Positions 53,410-63,507 are shown, counted from the first letter of the stretch. The stretch: 64,000 nucleotides of DNA from a bacterium (GCA_023150945.1 JAKLJX010000005.1:264629-328628), one strand, 5' to 3'. The notes: generated from the sequence alone by a model not told the origin. Translations and numbers: made by a program.

Positions 53410-56400
53410 TCACGGCTGTCGCTGCGCTTGCCAAAGCTGATAGCGGCCGAGATACTCCCGCCGAAAATCATCGATGGTGGCCGCCAGACTGGTGCGGCGG
53501 CTCCCTCCGGCATTTTTCCAAACTAACTCGACTCGCCGGGCATGCGGTGAAAGCGCGATGAGATCTGCCTGCGGGGTGGCCGTCTGCCGGTCGACCAAAA
53601 CACTCACCACCTCGGCGAATTCGGGAACATGAAACCAAACGTAACGCGGAACCACCTGCCATTGTTGATCGAAGTCGATCACCAGCCGGTCTGGCTGCGT
53701 GGTGACGGTGATTGAAACCCGTCCGAATTTTGTGCTGGCATTGGTCAGGGTGATTTTGCCGCCGGGCTTCATCCAGGCCGGCGAGGCCGCCGGGAACAGA
53801 TGCAAATCGCGGCTCTCCTCGCGCAGCAGCATGTTGCGCACCAGGGCGATCAGTTGCGCGCCCAGAACCTGGTCGGGCAGATTCATCTCGCGTTCCTCCC
53901 GGTCTCCCCACGGCGGCATTTGTGTTCCGATGATTTGATGGCCGGCACTGGTGTGGAGAAGCACAGCGTACAGGTCTTGTACCGCCGCTGCTGACTCCTT
54001 GCGGAGCAGGGCAGTCCCCGCCAGCAGCAAGGTCGTGTAAGGATCCAGCCCGCCATCTTCCGGCCGCACATACAAGCCCTCTTCAAAACTGCCGCGCAGC
54101 GTGCGAATGGCGGCGGTGACCTTGTCATCGCGAAGGTCCAACACCTGTGTCACCACCATGGCCACCAGGAGTTCACGAGCCTCTGCGGCTGTCATGCTCG
54201 TGCCCAATCCCGTGGTGCCAACCGAAGATGATCGACTGGAGAATCTCTGCCGCAGCATGGTCTGTAACGCCGCGTGTTGCTGCAGGTATCTCTCCGCCTC
54301 TGCCGGTGCCTCGCTCAACCTTGCGATCTGCGCGGCATTCTCCAGGGCACACACTCGCCAAGTCAGCGATTCAGCCTGCGCCTGGTCCGGTTCGTTTGTC
54401 AGCATGCCCTGCGCCGCCTGGAGGAAAGTCCGGCCGGTCGCAGAGTTGTTGGTGAATTCGAGATGTTGCCGTATCGCCCGGCTGAGATGGGCAATGGCTT
54501 CCCAGGCGGCAACAGAAGTTGAATCGGCGGGCATGCCGTTCGCCGCCAATCGCCGCGAGATCCCCAGGAGCATTCTTTCAGCCAGAGCATGATGACCCAT
54601 CAAATCAAACGAGGCGGCGGCCTCTGCCGCCTGGCCGAAGTGAGAAGGATCGAGGCGCGCGGGTTCACCGAACCGGATGGCATTGAAGATGAGATGCGCC
54701 CGCACTGCCTGCCCGATCTTTGCTTCCGGAAAGTCGAAGCGCGTGCCAGCTTCCAGAAATTGTTGCCACTGCGCGGCGGTTTGTGTCGCAGCGAGTTGTG
54801 CGTCGGGCGGCGCGCTGCTCACCGGCGCAGTCGAAGGCCTCGCCGGAATCAGCAGCGCCAGCCGGCGCGACTCACCGGCCGCCAAAGTGAAACTGTAGGA
54901 AACCAAACCGGCCAACTCATTCGGGGCAAGCCTCACGCGCGCCGGCAGTTCGATGCGCGCCGGTGGCGTTTCGGGCAGAATGCAAATGACTTCATTCCCG
55001 CGCAGCAGTTGCCGGCCGGCTACGCGATATTGCCACTCCGGCTGGAATGGCATCACGCTCGGCAGGCGCACGCCCTCCCCGCGAAACCGCACGCCCACGC
55101 CGAACGGCGCAGCCCGCGGGCCCTCGCCGGTGTTGGTGATCTCGACTTGCACATAATGCAGCGCTTCGCTGGAGGAATCGGCCGGCGAGGTGGTGAAAGT
55201 TCTGAAGCGGTAACGCAAGCCGTCACGACTCGCGCCGAAGCTCACGATGGGCAGATAATCATCTTGGAGAGTTTTGCTGCGGCAGGTGAGCGGCTGCAAA
55301 TCCGCGCCGCCGAAAAACATGAATTCCGCTGCGCCGGTGTAGAGAAACCCCTCCGCCGTGACTTGTGCCGTTGCCGTGGCGTTGCGCGCACCAAGCAAGG
55401 CCCACGGCCGGCGCAAATACTCAAATGGCTCGGATTCATCCAGGCTCGGCTCCATCATGGCGGCCGGCCGGCGCTGCACGGCCGCGCTCTGCAAATTGCC
55501 AATGACAACCGGCCCACGCAAGGCCGCCGGCAAGGTGCCGCGGCCATCAACGCGAATCACCAGGCTGTTTTGCTGCTCGAAGCGAATCGCAGTGGTGAGA
55601 TCCAGAACCGGCGGTTTCTCCGCTGCAGCCCTGCCGTTTGAATCCGCGGCAAACAGGGACTTGTTGTTGAGCCATACCTGGCAGGCACCGTCAACCTCTC
55701 CCAGGCTCAACCATACTTTTTCTCCGCGCCAACTGCGGTCGAGAGTGAACTGGTGGCGAAACCACGAAACGCCCTCATAGCCGGCAAGGTTTGCCTCCTG
55801 CCACGCATCACCCAGGCGCACCTTGGGCCAGAGTTGTTCATGAATCCGGCCCTCGCCCCAGCGCGTGGGGCTGCCCTGCAGCCAGGGGTCAATCTTGAAC
55901 GACCAGTTCTCCGCGGCGAGCAGCAGTGCTTTGGCGCGTTTCATGTGAAAGCCTTCGATGTGGAAACGCACCGACTCGCCCGGTGGCAGCAGCACCCGGC
56001 CGGACCAGCTCGGCGGCCAAATGCGCGGCAAATCCTGCTCATCGAGCGCGAAGATTTGATTGATGGCGGTCAGCATCACGCCGCCGCCCGCCGGATCAGC
56101 GACGAAGTCAAGCCAGAGCAGATCTTCCGCGGTGGTGCCGTCTGGCAGGGGCAGGGCGGTTTGCCGTGCATACGGCGCAGCAGAAGTGATGAGGAGTTGC
56201 GGCGACCACAAGTGGGAGGCATACTCGCCTGCCGCGGTGCGATATTTGGCAATGAAGAAACCGCCGCTCTCGCGGTTCGGTTGCAGCGGTTGTGCCCGGA
56301 ATTCCACGAAGAGGTAGCGGCGCAAATCCGCGATCGGCTCTTCCGGGGAAGTTGCCAGCCATTGGTGTTGTTCGCGCCGCGCCTCGGCCGCGCTCACTTG

Positions 56401-57312
56401 CCAGGTCCAGGGCTGGGTCAAGAGCAGGCGCTCGCGCGCTTCGTTTTCCGGTAATTCGAGCCGGGGCGGCAGGGCGAAGCGCAGCCGGCTGGCAAGCGTG
56501 TCGGAGAGCATGTTGTTGCGCGTGACCACCTGCATCGTGGGCTGGCTGTTTTCGAGTCCACCGCGGAATTCGATGGTTTTGTGATCGCGGCCTTGATAAA
56601 ACGCGTTCTTGCGTTCGCCATTGGGTTCAAGTTCAACGCGGTAGGCCCATTCAATATCCGCGTATCGCCCCCAGCGATGCACGAGGCCAAGCGGCGGCGT
56701 GCCGCCATCTTCATTGCTGTAGACGACGGTGTAAGTGAGCTGCTGCGGCCGCCGCGCCGCATCGTACTTGGCGGTGTAGGCGAGCAGGAGCGGCACATCG
56801 GTGCGGCGGCCATCGCGCCGGCCGAAGAGCAGAGGCGCATGCGCGAGAATGGCATAGTTGGGATGATTTTCCTCATAGAGGTCGAGCCGGACATTGACCA
56901 TCTTCAGCTCGCGTTGGCGTTCGATCTCCGAGGAATCGGCGCGCAGCAGTTCCAGCGTATGGTTGCCGGCGAAGAGATAGCCGAGGTGCACTTCATAGTA
57001 ATGAAAAGCGCGCCCCCGGAAGGTCACGATATGGGAACGCAGCTTGCCGTCCACTGCCACACCCAGCACCAAGCCGGGCACCGCCGGGTCTTCCCAACTG
57101 GTTTCGGAGTAGAGCTGCAACGAAGCAATCACCTGCGCCGGCCTCTTCAAGATGTAGTCGCTGCTCCAGCCTTCGCTGATGAGCACCGTGCGGCTGTTCA
57201 ATTTCAGCGTCGTGGAGGCGCTGCCCAAGCCCTGCGGCCGGGCGGCGCCGGGCAGGAAGAGGGAGAAGCCGACCAAGAATGCCAGCGTCCAATGCTGCGT
57301 GCTTTTTCTCAT
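53410..57312 (-). CDS. Large exported protein with glycosidase-like architecture
   Basis: A 1300-residue protein with a signal peptide (about 1-27). After beta-rich N-terminal domains, residues about 480-640 resemble the jelly-roll sugar-binding domain of GH2-type enzymes (WPKVRLGDAWQEANL, GVSWFRHQFTLD, LGEVDGACQVWLN, NSLVIRVDGRGTL). A beta-supersandwich-like part follows, and residues about 890-1180 are helical, like an (alpha/alpha)-barrel (AARLDPSH-like repeats such as FDLMGHHALAERML). A beta domain ends it. The order suggests a polysaccharide hydrolase or lyase acting outside the cytoplasm. I cannot name a family or catalytic residues. Confidence 0.75.
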   Translation of the reverse strand: MRKSTQHWTLAFLVGFSLFLPGAARPQGLGSASTTLKLNSRTVLISEGWSSDYILKRPAQVIASLQLYSETSWEDPAVPGLVLGVAVDGKLRSHIVTFRGRAFHYYEVHLGYLFAGNHTLELLRADSSEIERQRELKMVNVRLDLYEENHPNYAILAHAPLLFGRRDGRRTDVPLLLAYTAKYDAARRPQQLTYTVVYSNEDGGTPPLGLVHRWGRYADIEWAYRVELEPNGERKNAFYQGRDHKTIEFRGGLENSQPTMQVVTRNNMLSDTLASRLRFALPPRLELPENEARERLLLTQPWTWQVSAAEARREQHQWLATSPEEPIADLRRYLFVEFRAQPLQPNRESGGFFIAKYRTAAGEYASHLWSPQLLITSAAPYARQTALPLPDGTTAEDLLWLDFVADPAGGGVMLTAINQIFALDEQDLPRIWPPSWSGRVLLPPGESVRFHIEGFHMKRAKALLLAAENWSFKIDPWLQGSPTRWGEGRIHEQLWPKVRLGDAWQEANLAGYEGVSWFRHQFTLDRSWRGEKVWLSLGEVDGACQVWLNNKSLFAADSNGRAAAEKPPVLDLTTAIRFEQQNSLVIRVDGRGTLPAALRGPVVIGNLQSAAVQRRPAAMMEPSLDESEPFEYLRRPWALLGARNATATAQVTAEGFLYTGAAEFMFFGGADLQPLTCRSKTLQDDYLPIVSFGASRDGLRYRFRTFTTSPADSSSEALHYVQVEITNTGEGPRAAPFGVGVRFRGEGVRLPSVMPFQPEWQYRVAGRQLLRGNEVICILPETPPARIELPARVRLAPNELAGLVSYSFTLAAGESRRLALLIPARPSTAPVSSAPPDAQLAATQTAAQWQQFLEAGTRFDFPEAKIGQAVRAHLIFNAIRFGEPARLDPSHFGQAAEAAASFDLMGHHALAERMLLGISRRLAANGMPADSTSVAAWEAIAHLSRAIRQHLEFTNNSATGRTFLQAAQGMLTNEPDQAQAESLTWRVCALENAAQIARLSEAPAEAERYLQQHAALQTMLRQRFSSRSSSVGTTGLGTSMTAAEARELLVAMVVTQVLDLRDDKVTAAIRTLRGSFEEGLYVRPEDGGLDPYTTLLLAGTALLRKESAAAVQDLYAVLLHTSAGHQIIGTQMPPWGDREEREMNLPDQVLGAQLIALVRNMLLREESRDLHLFPAASPAWMKPGGKITLTNASTKFGRVSITVTTQPDRLVIDFDQQWQVVPRYVWFHVPEFAEVVSVLVDRQTATPQADLIALSPHARRVELVWKNAGGSRRTSLAATIDDFRREYLGRYQLWQAQRQP

Positions 57313-57375
57313 ACTCCGCTCCCGCCTGGATGAAAGAGTGATCGGAAAATGTGGGAATCCTGTATGCCGTCTTGA

Positions 57376-57840
57376 TCAATCCGGTATGTGTTCGGATGGT
57401 GATGGCGATGCTGGTGAGGGCAGATCACGGCCGGTGGCTGCCGGCGTGGTGGCGGATGCCGCGCCCCCACCGGTTGCGGCCGCGGGCTTGGGCGGCAGCA
57501 GTTTCAGCAGGTTCTCCAGCTCTTTTTTGATTTCGAAGATTGCATCTTCACTACGCAGGTCGTCGAAGGAGAGTGACAACTGCGGGCTGGTTTGCCGCAT
57601 GGCTTTCAAGCGTTGCCGCGCGCCGGCGATGGTGTATTTCTCGCGGTAGAGCAATTTTTTGATGAGGAAGATGAGCTTGATGTCGTCCAGGCAATAAGCC
57701 CGGCTGCCGGTGCGATTCTTCCTGGGACGCAACTCGGGAAATTCCGTCTCCCAATAGCGCAGGACGTAGGCCTGCAGCGAGGTGATGCGGCTCACTTCGC
57801 GGATGGAGTAGTGGGTCTTTTTTGCCTTGCGTGCGCTCAT
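57376..57840 (-). CDS. MerR-family transcriptional regulator
   Basis: A 154-residue regulator. The N-terminal winged helix-turn-helix reads YSIREVSRITSLQAYVLRYWETEFPELRPRKNRTGSRAYCLDDIKLI, the MerR/HTH type in which Trp-Glu follows the recognition helix. The C-terminal part has a Leu/Lys-rich helix and a Pro/Ala/Thr-rich tail without an obvious metal- or drug-binding site. It lies between the 1300-residue protein gene (63 bases downstream) and the glutamine-amidotransferase-like gene. Confidence 0.9.
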   Translation of the reverse strand: MSARKAKKTHYSIREVSRITSLQAYVLRYWETEFPELRPRKNRTGSRAYCLDDIKLIFLIKKLLYREKYTIAGARQRLKAMRQTSPQLSLSFDDLRSEDAIFEIKKELENLLKLLPPKPAAATGGGAASATTPAATGRDLPSPASPSPSEHIPD

Positions 57841-57853
57841 TTGCTAAGCAGCG

Positions 57854-58780
57854 CTAGTTCAATGACTGGCCGGAAAACTCGGGCCGCAGTTTGGCGATGG
57901 CCTCCTGCAAAAACCCGGGGATGATGGCCCGGCGCGTGGCGGCGAGGCAATCCGGATCCTGCAGCCGGCGCATCAACTCGGCGTATTTTTTTTCGCCATG
58001 CTTGGCGATGATGTCCTGCTTGCGCTCCGGCTTGACGGCATGCACCAGCATGCTGCGCGGGTCAGCCTCCGGATGAAACTGCACGCCGATGATTTCCGGA
58101 GAGACGCGGATGGCGGTGATCGAGCGCTCCAGCGGAATATGCGGCCGGATCTTTTCGAGCGAGAGAATCTCCGCGCCCAGGGCTTGCAGGGTCTGGGTGT
58201 TGGGCTCGACCACCTGCCAATCGCGGAAATCCGCGGCGTAGAACGGATTCTCCAGGCCGGCGTAGAGACGCTCGCGCTCGCCGGCAGGCGTTTTGTGAAT
58301 CGGCATGATGCCGAACGATTTCGAGCCCCGTTTGGTGACTTCAGCCAGCTTGAAGAAACGACACATCATTTGAAAAGAATGGCAGATGGCAAAGACATAC
58401 TTGCGGGCCTGCGCGCGTGTTGCCCGCTGATTGTGCCGCCAAACCGCCTCCCACCATTTGAAATAGCGGCGTTCCCACACCTTGCCGTCGCCGTCAAACG
58501 GGCTGCCCGGCCCACCGGTGGAGACAAAGATATCGAAATCCAGCGAACAAATCTCCGCCTTGTAGCGCGTTGCAAAGACCTCGAAGGCAACCGGCTGCGC
58601 CCAGTATTTGCCGTCACTCTCCGCAAGCAGTTCTTTGATGCAGCGCATGCCCTCGTTGGGCAGGTTGTCGTAAAGATCGAGTATGGCGACGCGAATGGGC
58701 GCGACGGTGGCCGGCGGCCGTGGCGCGGCGGGCCGGCGATGAGTTTTTCTTGCGATGGTTGAGGTTGGCATGCGAGCCAT
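57854..58780 (-). CDS. Class I glutamine-amidotransferase-like protein
   Basis: A 308-residue protein. Cys133 in FAICHSFQ stands at the nucleophile position and His236/Glu238 in GVQFHPEAD complete the GATase1 triad. FVSTGGPGSP near 86-95 is the oxyanion-loop block. The usual Gly-x-Cys-x-Gly elbow is changed to Ile-Cys-His-Ser. No synthase domain is fused. It may hydrolyse gamma-glutamyl compounds or serve a separate partner. The start is uncertain: two ATGs nine bases apart, neither with a good ribosome site, and about 25 disordered residues before the domain. Confidence 0.82.
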   Translation of the reverse strand: MARMPTSTIARKTHRRPAAPRPPATVAPIRVAILDLYDNLPNEGMRCIKELLAESDGKYWAQPVAFEVFATRYKAEICSLDFDIFVSTGGPGSPFDGDGKVWERRYFKWWEAVWRHNQRATRAQARKYVFAICHSFQMMCRFFKLAEVTKRGSKSFGIMPIHKTPAGERERLYAGLENPFYAADFRDWQVVEPNTQTLQALGAEILSLEKIRPHIPLERSITAIRVSPEIIGVQFHPEADPRSMLVHAVKPERKQDIIAKHGEKKYAELMRRLQDPDCLAATRRAIIPGFLQEAIAKLRPEFSGQSLN

Positions 58781-59116
58781 CGAATGTCGGTCACGGGATG
58801 ATTGCTTGCGAGCGAAGGCTTCGCCGGTGAAGCCGCCCGCTGCCCCGCCGGTTTACGAAAGTGCGATTACAGGCGGTCTCTGCGGCCGGCAACCACCAGC
58901 GGGCGAAACAAAATAGAAAAAAATCCATGCAAGCGCAAGCGTTGCGCTGCTGCAAGGCCAAGTCTTGCGATCCCTTGAAGTGAGGTCATTGGTTCGCTCG
59001 GCAAGTCTGCAACGGCGCATTGCTGGGCAGGAACAGAATTCCGGTCGTGTGTCATGCCCCGGCGGGATTGGGTTCGACCCGGCGTGAGCATACATTTCCT
59101 CGCAATTGCGCCAACA
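58781..59116. other. Gene-free spacer
   Basis: A 336-base stretch between the glutamine-amidotransferase-like gene and the M24 peptidase gene. Short open frames exist on both strands, but none has a ribosome site or protein-like composition. I see no terminator or repeat. Confidence 0.55.
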
Positions 59117-60496
59117 CTACCTCACCACATGATACTCCGTCTGCCGCGGCAATACCCATGAGATTTTGCCGGCCTGGTCGATCGCTGCCTCCTCCTCCAT
59201 GCCGACCCAAAGCACCTGCCCGTCCCATTCCGCCACCGGCGTGGACACCGACAATTCGATCGCATGCCAGGTGTCCGGCAGCAAGACCACGTCGCCGCGG
59301 CCCGGCACACCCTCCTGGCGATCCCACAATCCCACCAGCGGACCGGCGCCGTGGCCGTGGTCACCGATGGGATGCGTGTAGATGCTGCCCTCCAGCCCTG
59401 CGGCTTTCATGGCAGCCAGGGCCTTCGCCAGAATCTCGTTGCCGCTCTGGCCCGGCTGCATGCGTTCCAGCAGCAGATCCTGCAGGCGATTGGCATTCTG
59501 TAGCGCGCGTTTAATCCCTGCCGGCGGTTCCCGTTCGCCGGGCCGCAGCACATAGCCCATGTGTTGCGTATCGGTGTGTAATCCCAGTGCTGTGAGTCCG
59601 AAATCGACATGCAGCACGTCGCCGGCCTCGATCACCACGCCTTCGTGCTCGGCCAGCAAGCTCTCACGCGCGCGGCCGCGGCGCTGCACCGTGACGGAAG
59701 GATGAAACCAGGTCGACAGACCGAGAGCATTGACCTGCTGGCGCAGCCACCACACGACGTCTTCGCTGCTGGTTCGCCCCGGGGTGATCACTTCCCGCGA
59801 AAAGCCGCGTGCAATCAAAGCGTGCGCGATTTGCATCAGCTTGCAATAGGTGGGCAGCATCTCGGGAAGCCGCAGCGCGAGATAATCCAGCGGCAGCAAC
59901 TCGGCGCGCACGAGACGGCTGCGCCATTTGTCACCAAGCGTTTGCTCGAGCGCCTCTCTTTCACTCGCTGACAAGCCATCGGCAAAGGCATGCGTGGCGG
60001 AGACGTTGATGCCGAGGGTGGCAGGCTGGCGCTCTTCGATCAACTTGCGCAGCAAAGCCCATTGTGCGTTTCCCCACAGTTCGCGCTGTTCCACCTCCGG
60101 ATCGCGATACACCGTGTACAGGCCGCCCTGCGAGCTGCCGCCCAACGCCAGCCGCTCGACCCCCAGTTTCTCACCACGGTCATGGAAAACGTAGATGGTG
60201 CGGCGCCGCGCGGCAAACGTGGTGGGTGATACCAGCGAGAAAAAGACCGGGTCTTCATTGTACTCGCGGCAGATGACCAGCCACATTTCGACGCCGTGCC
60301 GCCGCAGCAACGGCGGCAGCACGTTTTCCAGGCGGAGTTTGAGCCATTCTTGTTGCAGGCGGGCCTGCTCGCGCAAGGAGCCGAGCGCCGGCAGCTCTGC
60401 TTGCGCGTGCAGCCTCATTGCGTCGGCGCACAGCGCCGTCAATATCAAACCAAAAAGCAGCACGGCAGGCCGGCGCGATTTCATGTTTTGCATCAT
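59117..60496 (-). CDS. Exported M24-family metallopeptidase (aminopeptidase P-like)
   Basis: A 459-residue protein with a signal peptide (about 1-32, ending LHAQA), so it acts outside the cytoplasm. The pita-bread fold carries Asp298 and Asp309 (HVDFG, HTDT), a His cluster at 375-382 (HPIGDHGHG), Glu414 (AIELS) and a Glu run near 434, matching the M24 metal ligands. It likely removes N-terminal residues ahead of proline, but specificity is not shown. AAAGG lies six bases before the ATG at 60496; the open frame upstream has no start signal. It follows the Asp-box gene by 91 bases. Confidence 0.88.
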   Translation of the reverse strand: MMQNMKSRRPAVLLFGLILTALCADAMRLHAQAELPALGSLREQARLQQEWLKLRLENVLPPLLRRHGVEMWLVICREYNEDPVFFSLVSPTTFAARRRTIYVFHDRGEKLGVERLALGGSSQGGLYTVYRDPEVEQRELWGNAQWALLRKLIEERQPATLGINVSATHAFADGLSASEREALEQTLGDKWRSRLVRAELLPLDYLALRLPEMLPTYCKLMQIAHALIARGFSREVITPGRTSSEDVVWWLRQQVNALGLSTWFHPSVTVQRRGRARESLLAEHEGVVIEAGDVLHVDFGLTALGLHTDTQHMGYVLRPGEREPPAGIKRALQNANRLQDLLLERMQPGQSGNEILAKALAAMKAAGLEGSIYTHPIGDHGHGAGPLVGLWDRQEGVPGRGDVVLLPDTWHAIELSVSTPVAEWDGQVLWVGMEEEAAIDQAGKISWVLPRQTEYHVVR

Positions 60497-60587
60497 TGCT
60501 TGCCTTTGCGTTTGAGATTGCAGCGAATTCCGCATCGGACGGCATGCTACGCCGGCCGAGGCGAGAGGGTCACGACCGGCACGCGTC

Positions 60588-63209
60588 TTAATCCACCACC
60601 AGCAGTTTGCGCGTTTGCGCCAATTCGCCGACCTGCAGCCGGAGGAAATAAGTACCGGGCACAAGATTCTTGAGCTGTACGCGCACTTGGTGGGCGCCGG
60701 CCGGCCGCATTTCGTCAATGACGGCCGCGAGCTGCTGGCCGGCAAGATTGTAGATGGCCAGTTGCACTCGCGCTCTCATCTGCAATTGATAACTGAGCGT
60801 GGTTTCGCCGCGGCCGGCAAGCCGGCGGGAAACCGGGTTGGGATAATTCTGATAGAGCGTGAAGCCGCGCACTGCGCCCGTCGCCGGCTGCGCGATTACA
60901 GTTGCCGGTTCGCCGAGCAGCGGCCGCTCCCACACGCCGTTGCCGTGCGTGGCGGCACGCAGCGCGCGATTATGCGGTGATACGGACAGATCCATCACCA
61001 GCGCGGTGGGCATGTTGTTCTGCCAGCTTTGCCAATGCGCGCCGCCGTCGCGTGAAACATAAACGCCGAGATCATTGCCGAAATAGAGATGATGGGGAAA
61101 CTGCGGATCGATGGCAATCGCCGAGGAGGGGACATCCGGCAGGCCGGTGCCCAGATCTTGCCAGCGCAACCCGGCATCATCGGATCTGAACAAGTGTGAA
61201 GTGCCGAAGCCGGAAAACACCAGGTAGACTTTCCGGCTGTCATGCGGATCCACGGCCAGGTCCATCGGATAACGATCCGGCAGGTCTGCGGTAATATCTT
61301 CCCAGGTGGCGCCGCCGTTGCTGCTGAAGAAAAGCAGCGGGCGGCTGTAGATCGGCGCAGTGCTGGCGTAGACGGTGTCAGGATTGGTTGCGGATACCGC
61401 CAAACACAACACCGGGTTGCCGTCCAGCGGAAAGTTGTTGTTGGTGGCCAGCCACTGGCCGGCAGCGTTAGTGGACTTGTACACGCGATCGGTGGCGGCA
61501 TAGAGGATATTGCCGTTCGAGGGCGCGACCAGATAGGGCGCGACGAATCCGGTGGTGTTCGTGTCACGGATGATGCCGTTGCTCGCGCCGAACCAGGAAT
61601 TTTCCTTGCCGCGATTGGTTGATTTGTAAAGTCCCAAATACTGGCTGGCGCCATACATGATGTTGTCGTTGAACGGATCGATGGCGGTACAGCAGCCGTC
61701 GCCGCCCAGCACGCGGCGCCAGGCCGGGGTGCCCTCGTAAACCACCGTGCAGTTGTCCTGCAGGCCGCCGATGGCCAGCGCGGAATCACCGCCGGCGTTG
61801 GAGAAGCGCTGGTAGAATTGCGTGGTGGCATACCCGCCGTTCAAGCCTGCAAAGGTTTCGCCGCCGTCGGTGCTGCGAAACACACCGCCATCATTGGTGA
61901 AATAGATGATCTCCGGATTGACGGGATCTTCCGCCACGGCATGATGATCGGCATGCGAGTAATTTGGCGGGCCTTCCGGGCCGCCCACCGGCACGACACC
62001 AAAGTACCACGCCGCCCAGTTCGACTTTTTTCTGAGCGTGCGGCCGCCATCAATTGACTTCCACAGATCGATGCCGCCCACGATCACGGTGTCGGGATGG
62101 CGCGGATGCACCCAGACAAAATGAGAATACCAGCCCTGATATTGCGCGATGTTGAGATTCGAGACTTGCTCCCAACTCGTGCCGCCGTCGTTGCTGCGAA
62201 AGAGGCCGATGCCGCTGAAATCATTTGCCACGTCGGCATACATGATTTGCGGATTGGCCTGGTGAATCGCAAGGATGGTTTTGCCGGTGTAGTTGGCAGG
62301 CAAGCCATTACCCAGCTTCTGCCAGAATTCGCCGCCGTCGCGCGTGCGATAGACGCCGGCACCCGGGCTGCCGAGATTGCCGCACGCTACAAAGACGGTG
62401 TCCGGGTGGCGCGGATTGAGGTCAACGTCCATGGCCATGAGCACGCTGTGCACCTGCGCCCAGGTCGCGCCGGCATCGCTGGATTTGAACGTGCCCTCGG
62501 TGGTGCCGGCGTAGAGGATGCGGGAATCTGTGGGATGCAACGCGAGCGCCTGCACGCCGCGGCGTTGATGATAGCTCCAGTCCAGGCATTTCGACCACGT
62601 TGTGCCGCCATCGGTGGTTTTGAGTATGCCGATGCCATAGCTGCCGCGCGTCGTGCGCACCGTCACCCCGCCGGTGGCATCCTGATAGCCATAGACTTCG
62701 CCGGTGCCCACATAGATCACATTGGTGTCGGCCGGATCAATCACAATGGCGCCGACGCCCAGCATCGGAAAGCCGGTCTCAACGTATTCCCAAGCTTGTG
62801 CGCCCACGCCGCCGGTGAAACTGCGCCAGAGGCCGCCGCTGGCTGCCCCCACGTAGATGGTGTTGGGGTTCTTGGGATTGATGGCAATGGCATTGGTTCG
62901 ACCGCCGATGTTTTGCGGGCCGAGCAGCTTCCACTGCGAATTGGCTGATGACTGAACTCTGCCTTTGGCCAAGGCCGTGCGAGTGAACTCGAACGCACGA
63001 TAGAAGCCCTGATCGGGAATGATTCGGTTGGGATAAGCGCGCGCCGCAGAAAAAAAGTTCAGCGCCTGCATGGCCCCGGAAGGCGGTCGCGAACGGTGAA
63101 ATGCTTGCTTCGTTTCGCTACTGCCGAAACGGCCGAGCACGGCATAACCGGCCAGCAGGGCAACGAACAACAGCGCGGCAAGCTGGAAAGGTCTGTGGTT
63201 GGATCGCAT
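60588..63209 (-). CDS. Secreted Asp-box beta-propeller protein with type IX-like sorting domain
   Basis: An 873-residue protein. An N-terminal membrane/signal segment (about 8-26) is followed by many Asp-box (BNR) turns such as TTDGGTTWS, SSDAGATWA, TRDGGEFWQ, SNDGGTSWE and SSNGGATWED, forming a VPS10/sialidase-like propeller. The last 85 residues begin LYQNYPNPVS and end YFLRLQVGELAQTRKLLVVD, the Por-secretion (type A) C-terminal signal. It is probably placed on the cell surface or released. Propellers of this type bind proteins or carbohydrates; no catalytic residues can be assigned. Confidence 0.88.
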   Translation of the reverse strand: MRSNHRPFQLAALLFVALLAGYAVLGRFGSSETKQAFHRSRPPSGAMQALNFFSAARAYPNRIIPDQGFYRAFEFTRTALAKGRVQSSANSQWKLLGPQNIGGRTNAIAINPKNPNTIYVGAASGGLWRSFTGGVGAQAWEYVETGFPMLGVGAIVIDPADTNVIYVGTGEVYGYQDATGGVTVRTTRGSYGIGILKTTDGGTTWSKCLDWSYHQRRGVQALALHPTDSRILYAGTTEGTFKSSDAGATWAQVHSVLMAMDVDLNPRHPDTVFVACGNLGSPGAGVYRTRDGGEFWQKLGNGLPANYTGKTILAIHQANPQIMYADVANDFSGIGLFRSNDGGTSWEQVSNLNIAQYQGWYSHFVWVHPRHPDTVIVGGIDLWKSIDGGRTLRKKSNWAAWYFGVVPVGGPEGPPNYSHADHHAVAEDPVNPEIIYFTNDGGVFRSTDGGETFAGLNGGYATTQFYQRFSNAGGDSALAIGGLQDNCTVVYEGTPAWRRVLGGDGCCTAIDPFNDNIMYGASQYLGLYKSTNRGKENSWFGASNGIIRDTNTTGFVAPYLVAPSNGNILYAATDRVYKSTNAAGQWLATNNNFPLDGNPVLCLAVSATNPDTVYASTAPIYSRPLLFFSSNGGATWEDITADLPDRYPMDLAVDPHDSRKVYLVFSGFGTSHLFRSDDAGLRWQDLGTGLPDVPSSAIAIDPQFPHHLYFGNDLGVYVSRDGGAHWQSWQNNMPTALVMDLSVSPHNRALRAATHGNGVWERPLLGEPATVIAQPATGAVRGFTLYQNYPNPVSRRLAGRGETTLSYQLQMRARVQLAIYNLAGQQLAAVIDEMRPAGAHQVRVQLKNLVPGTYFLRLQVGELAQTRKLLVVD

Positions 63210-63507
63210 ATTTCCTCACAACGGTATCGGTTCGGCGTGGTGGACGCTGCGGGAGCGCGCCGGTCATGAAACCAGGAGACTGCCCGGACGGCAGTCACTT
63301 TGAGCGGGCATGGGATCGCCCGGCAAACAGTGGGAATTTCCCGCCGAAGAAGCAATTGAAATCTTACCATAACAAAATGTCATGGCGGGGTTTCCGCATC
63401 CCCCGCCTCGTGTCATTATTTCTAGATGGTTCTGGCACGGTGGGCTTTTCTGTCAGAACGCTGCCGGTCTGCTTGGGTAAGGTGGTTCTACTTGGGATGG
63501 GTTCGTT

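Noticed and set aside
53085-53513. 142-codon minus-strand frame upstream of the sigma gene
   Set aside because: It overlaps the end of the 1300-residue gene in another frame, has no ribosome site and no recognisable pattern.
57376-58780. Toxin-antitoxin or mobile-element module around the MerR and amidotransferase genes
   Set aside because: No inverted repeats, transposase or toxin-like small genes are present, and composition looks like that of the neighbours.
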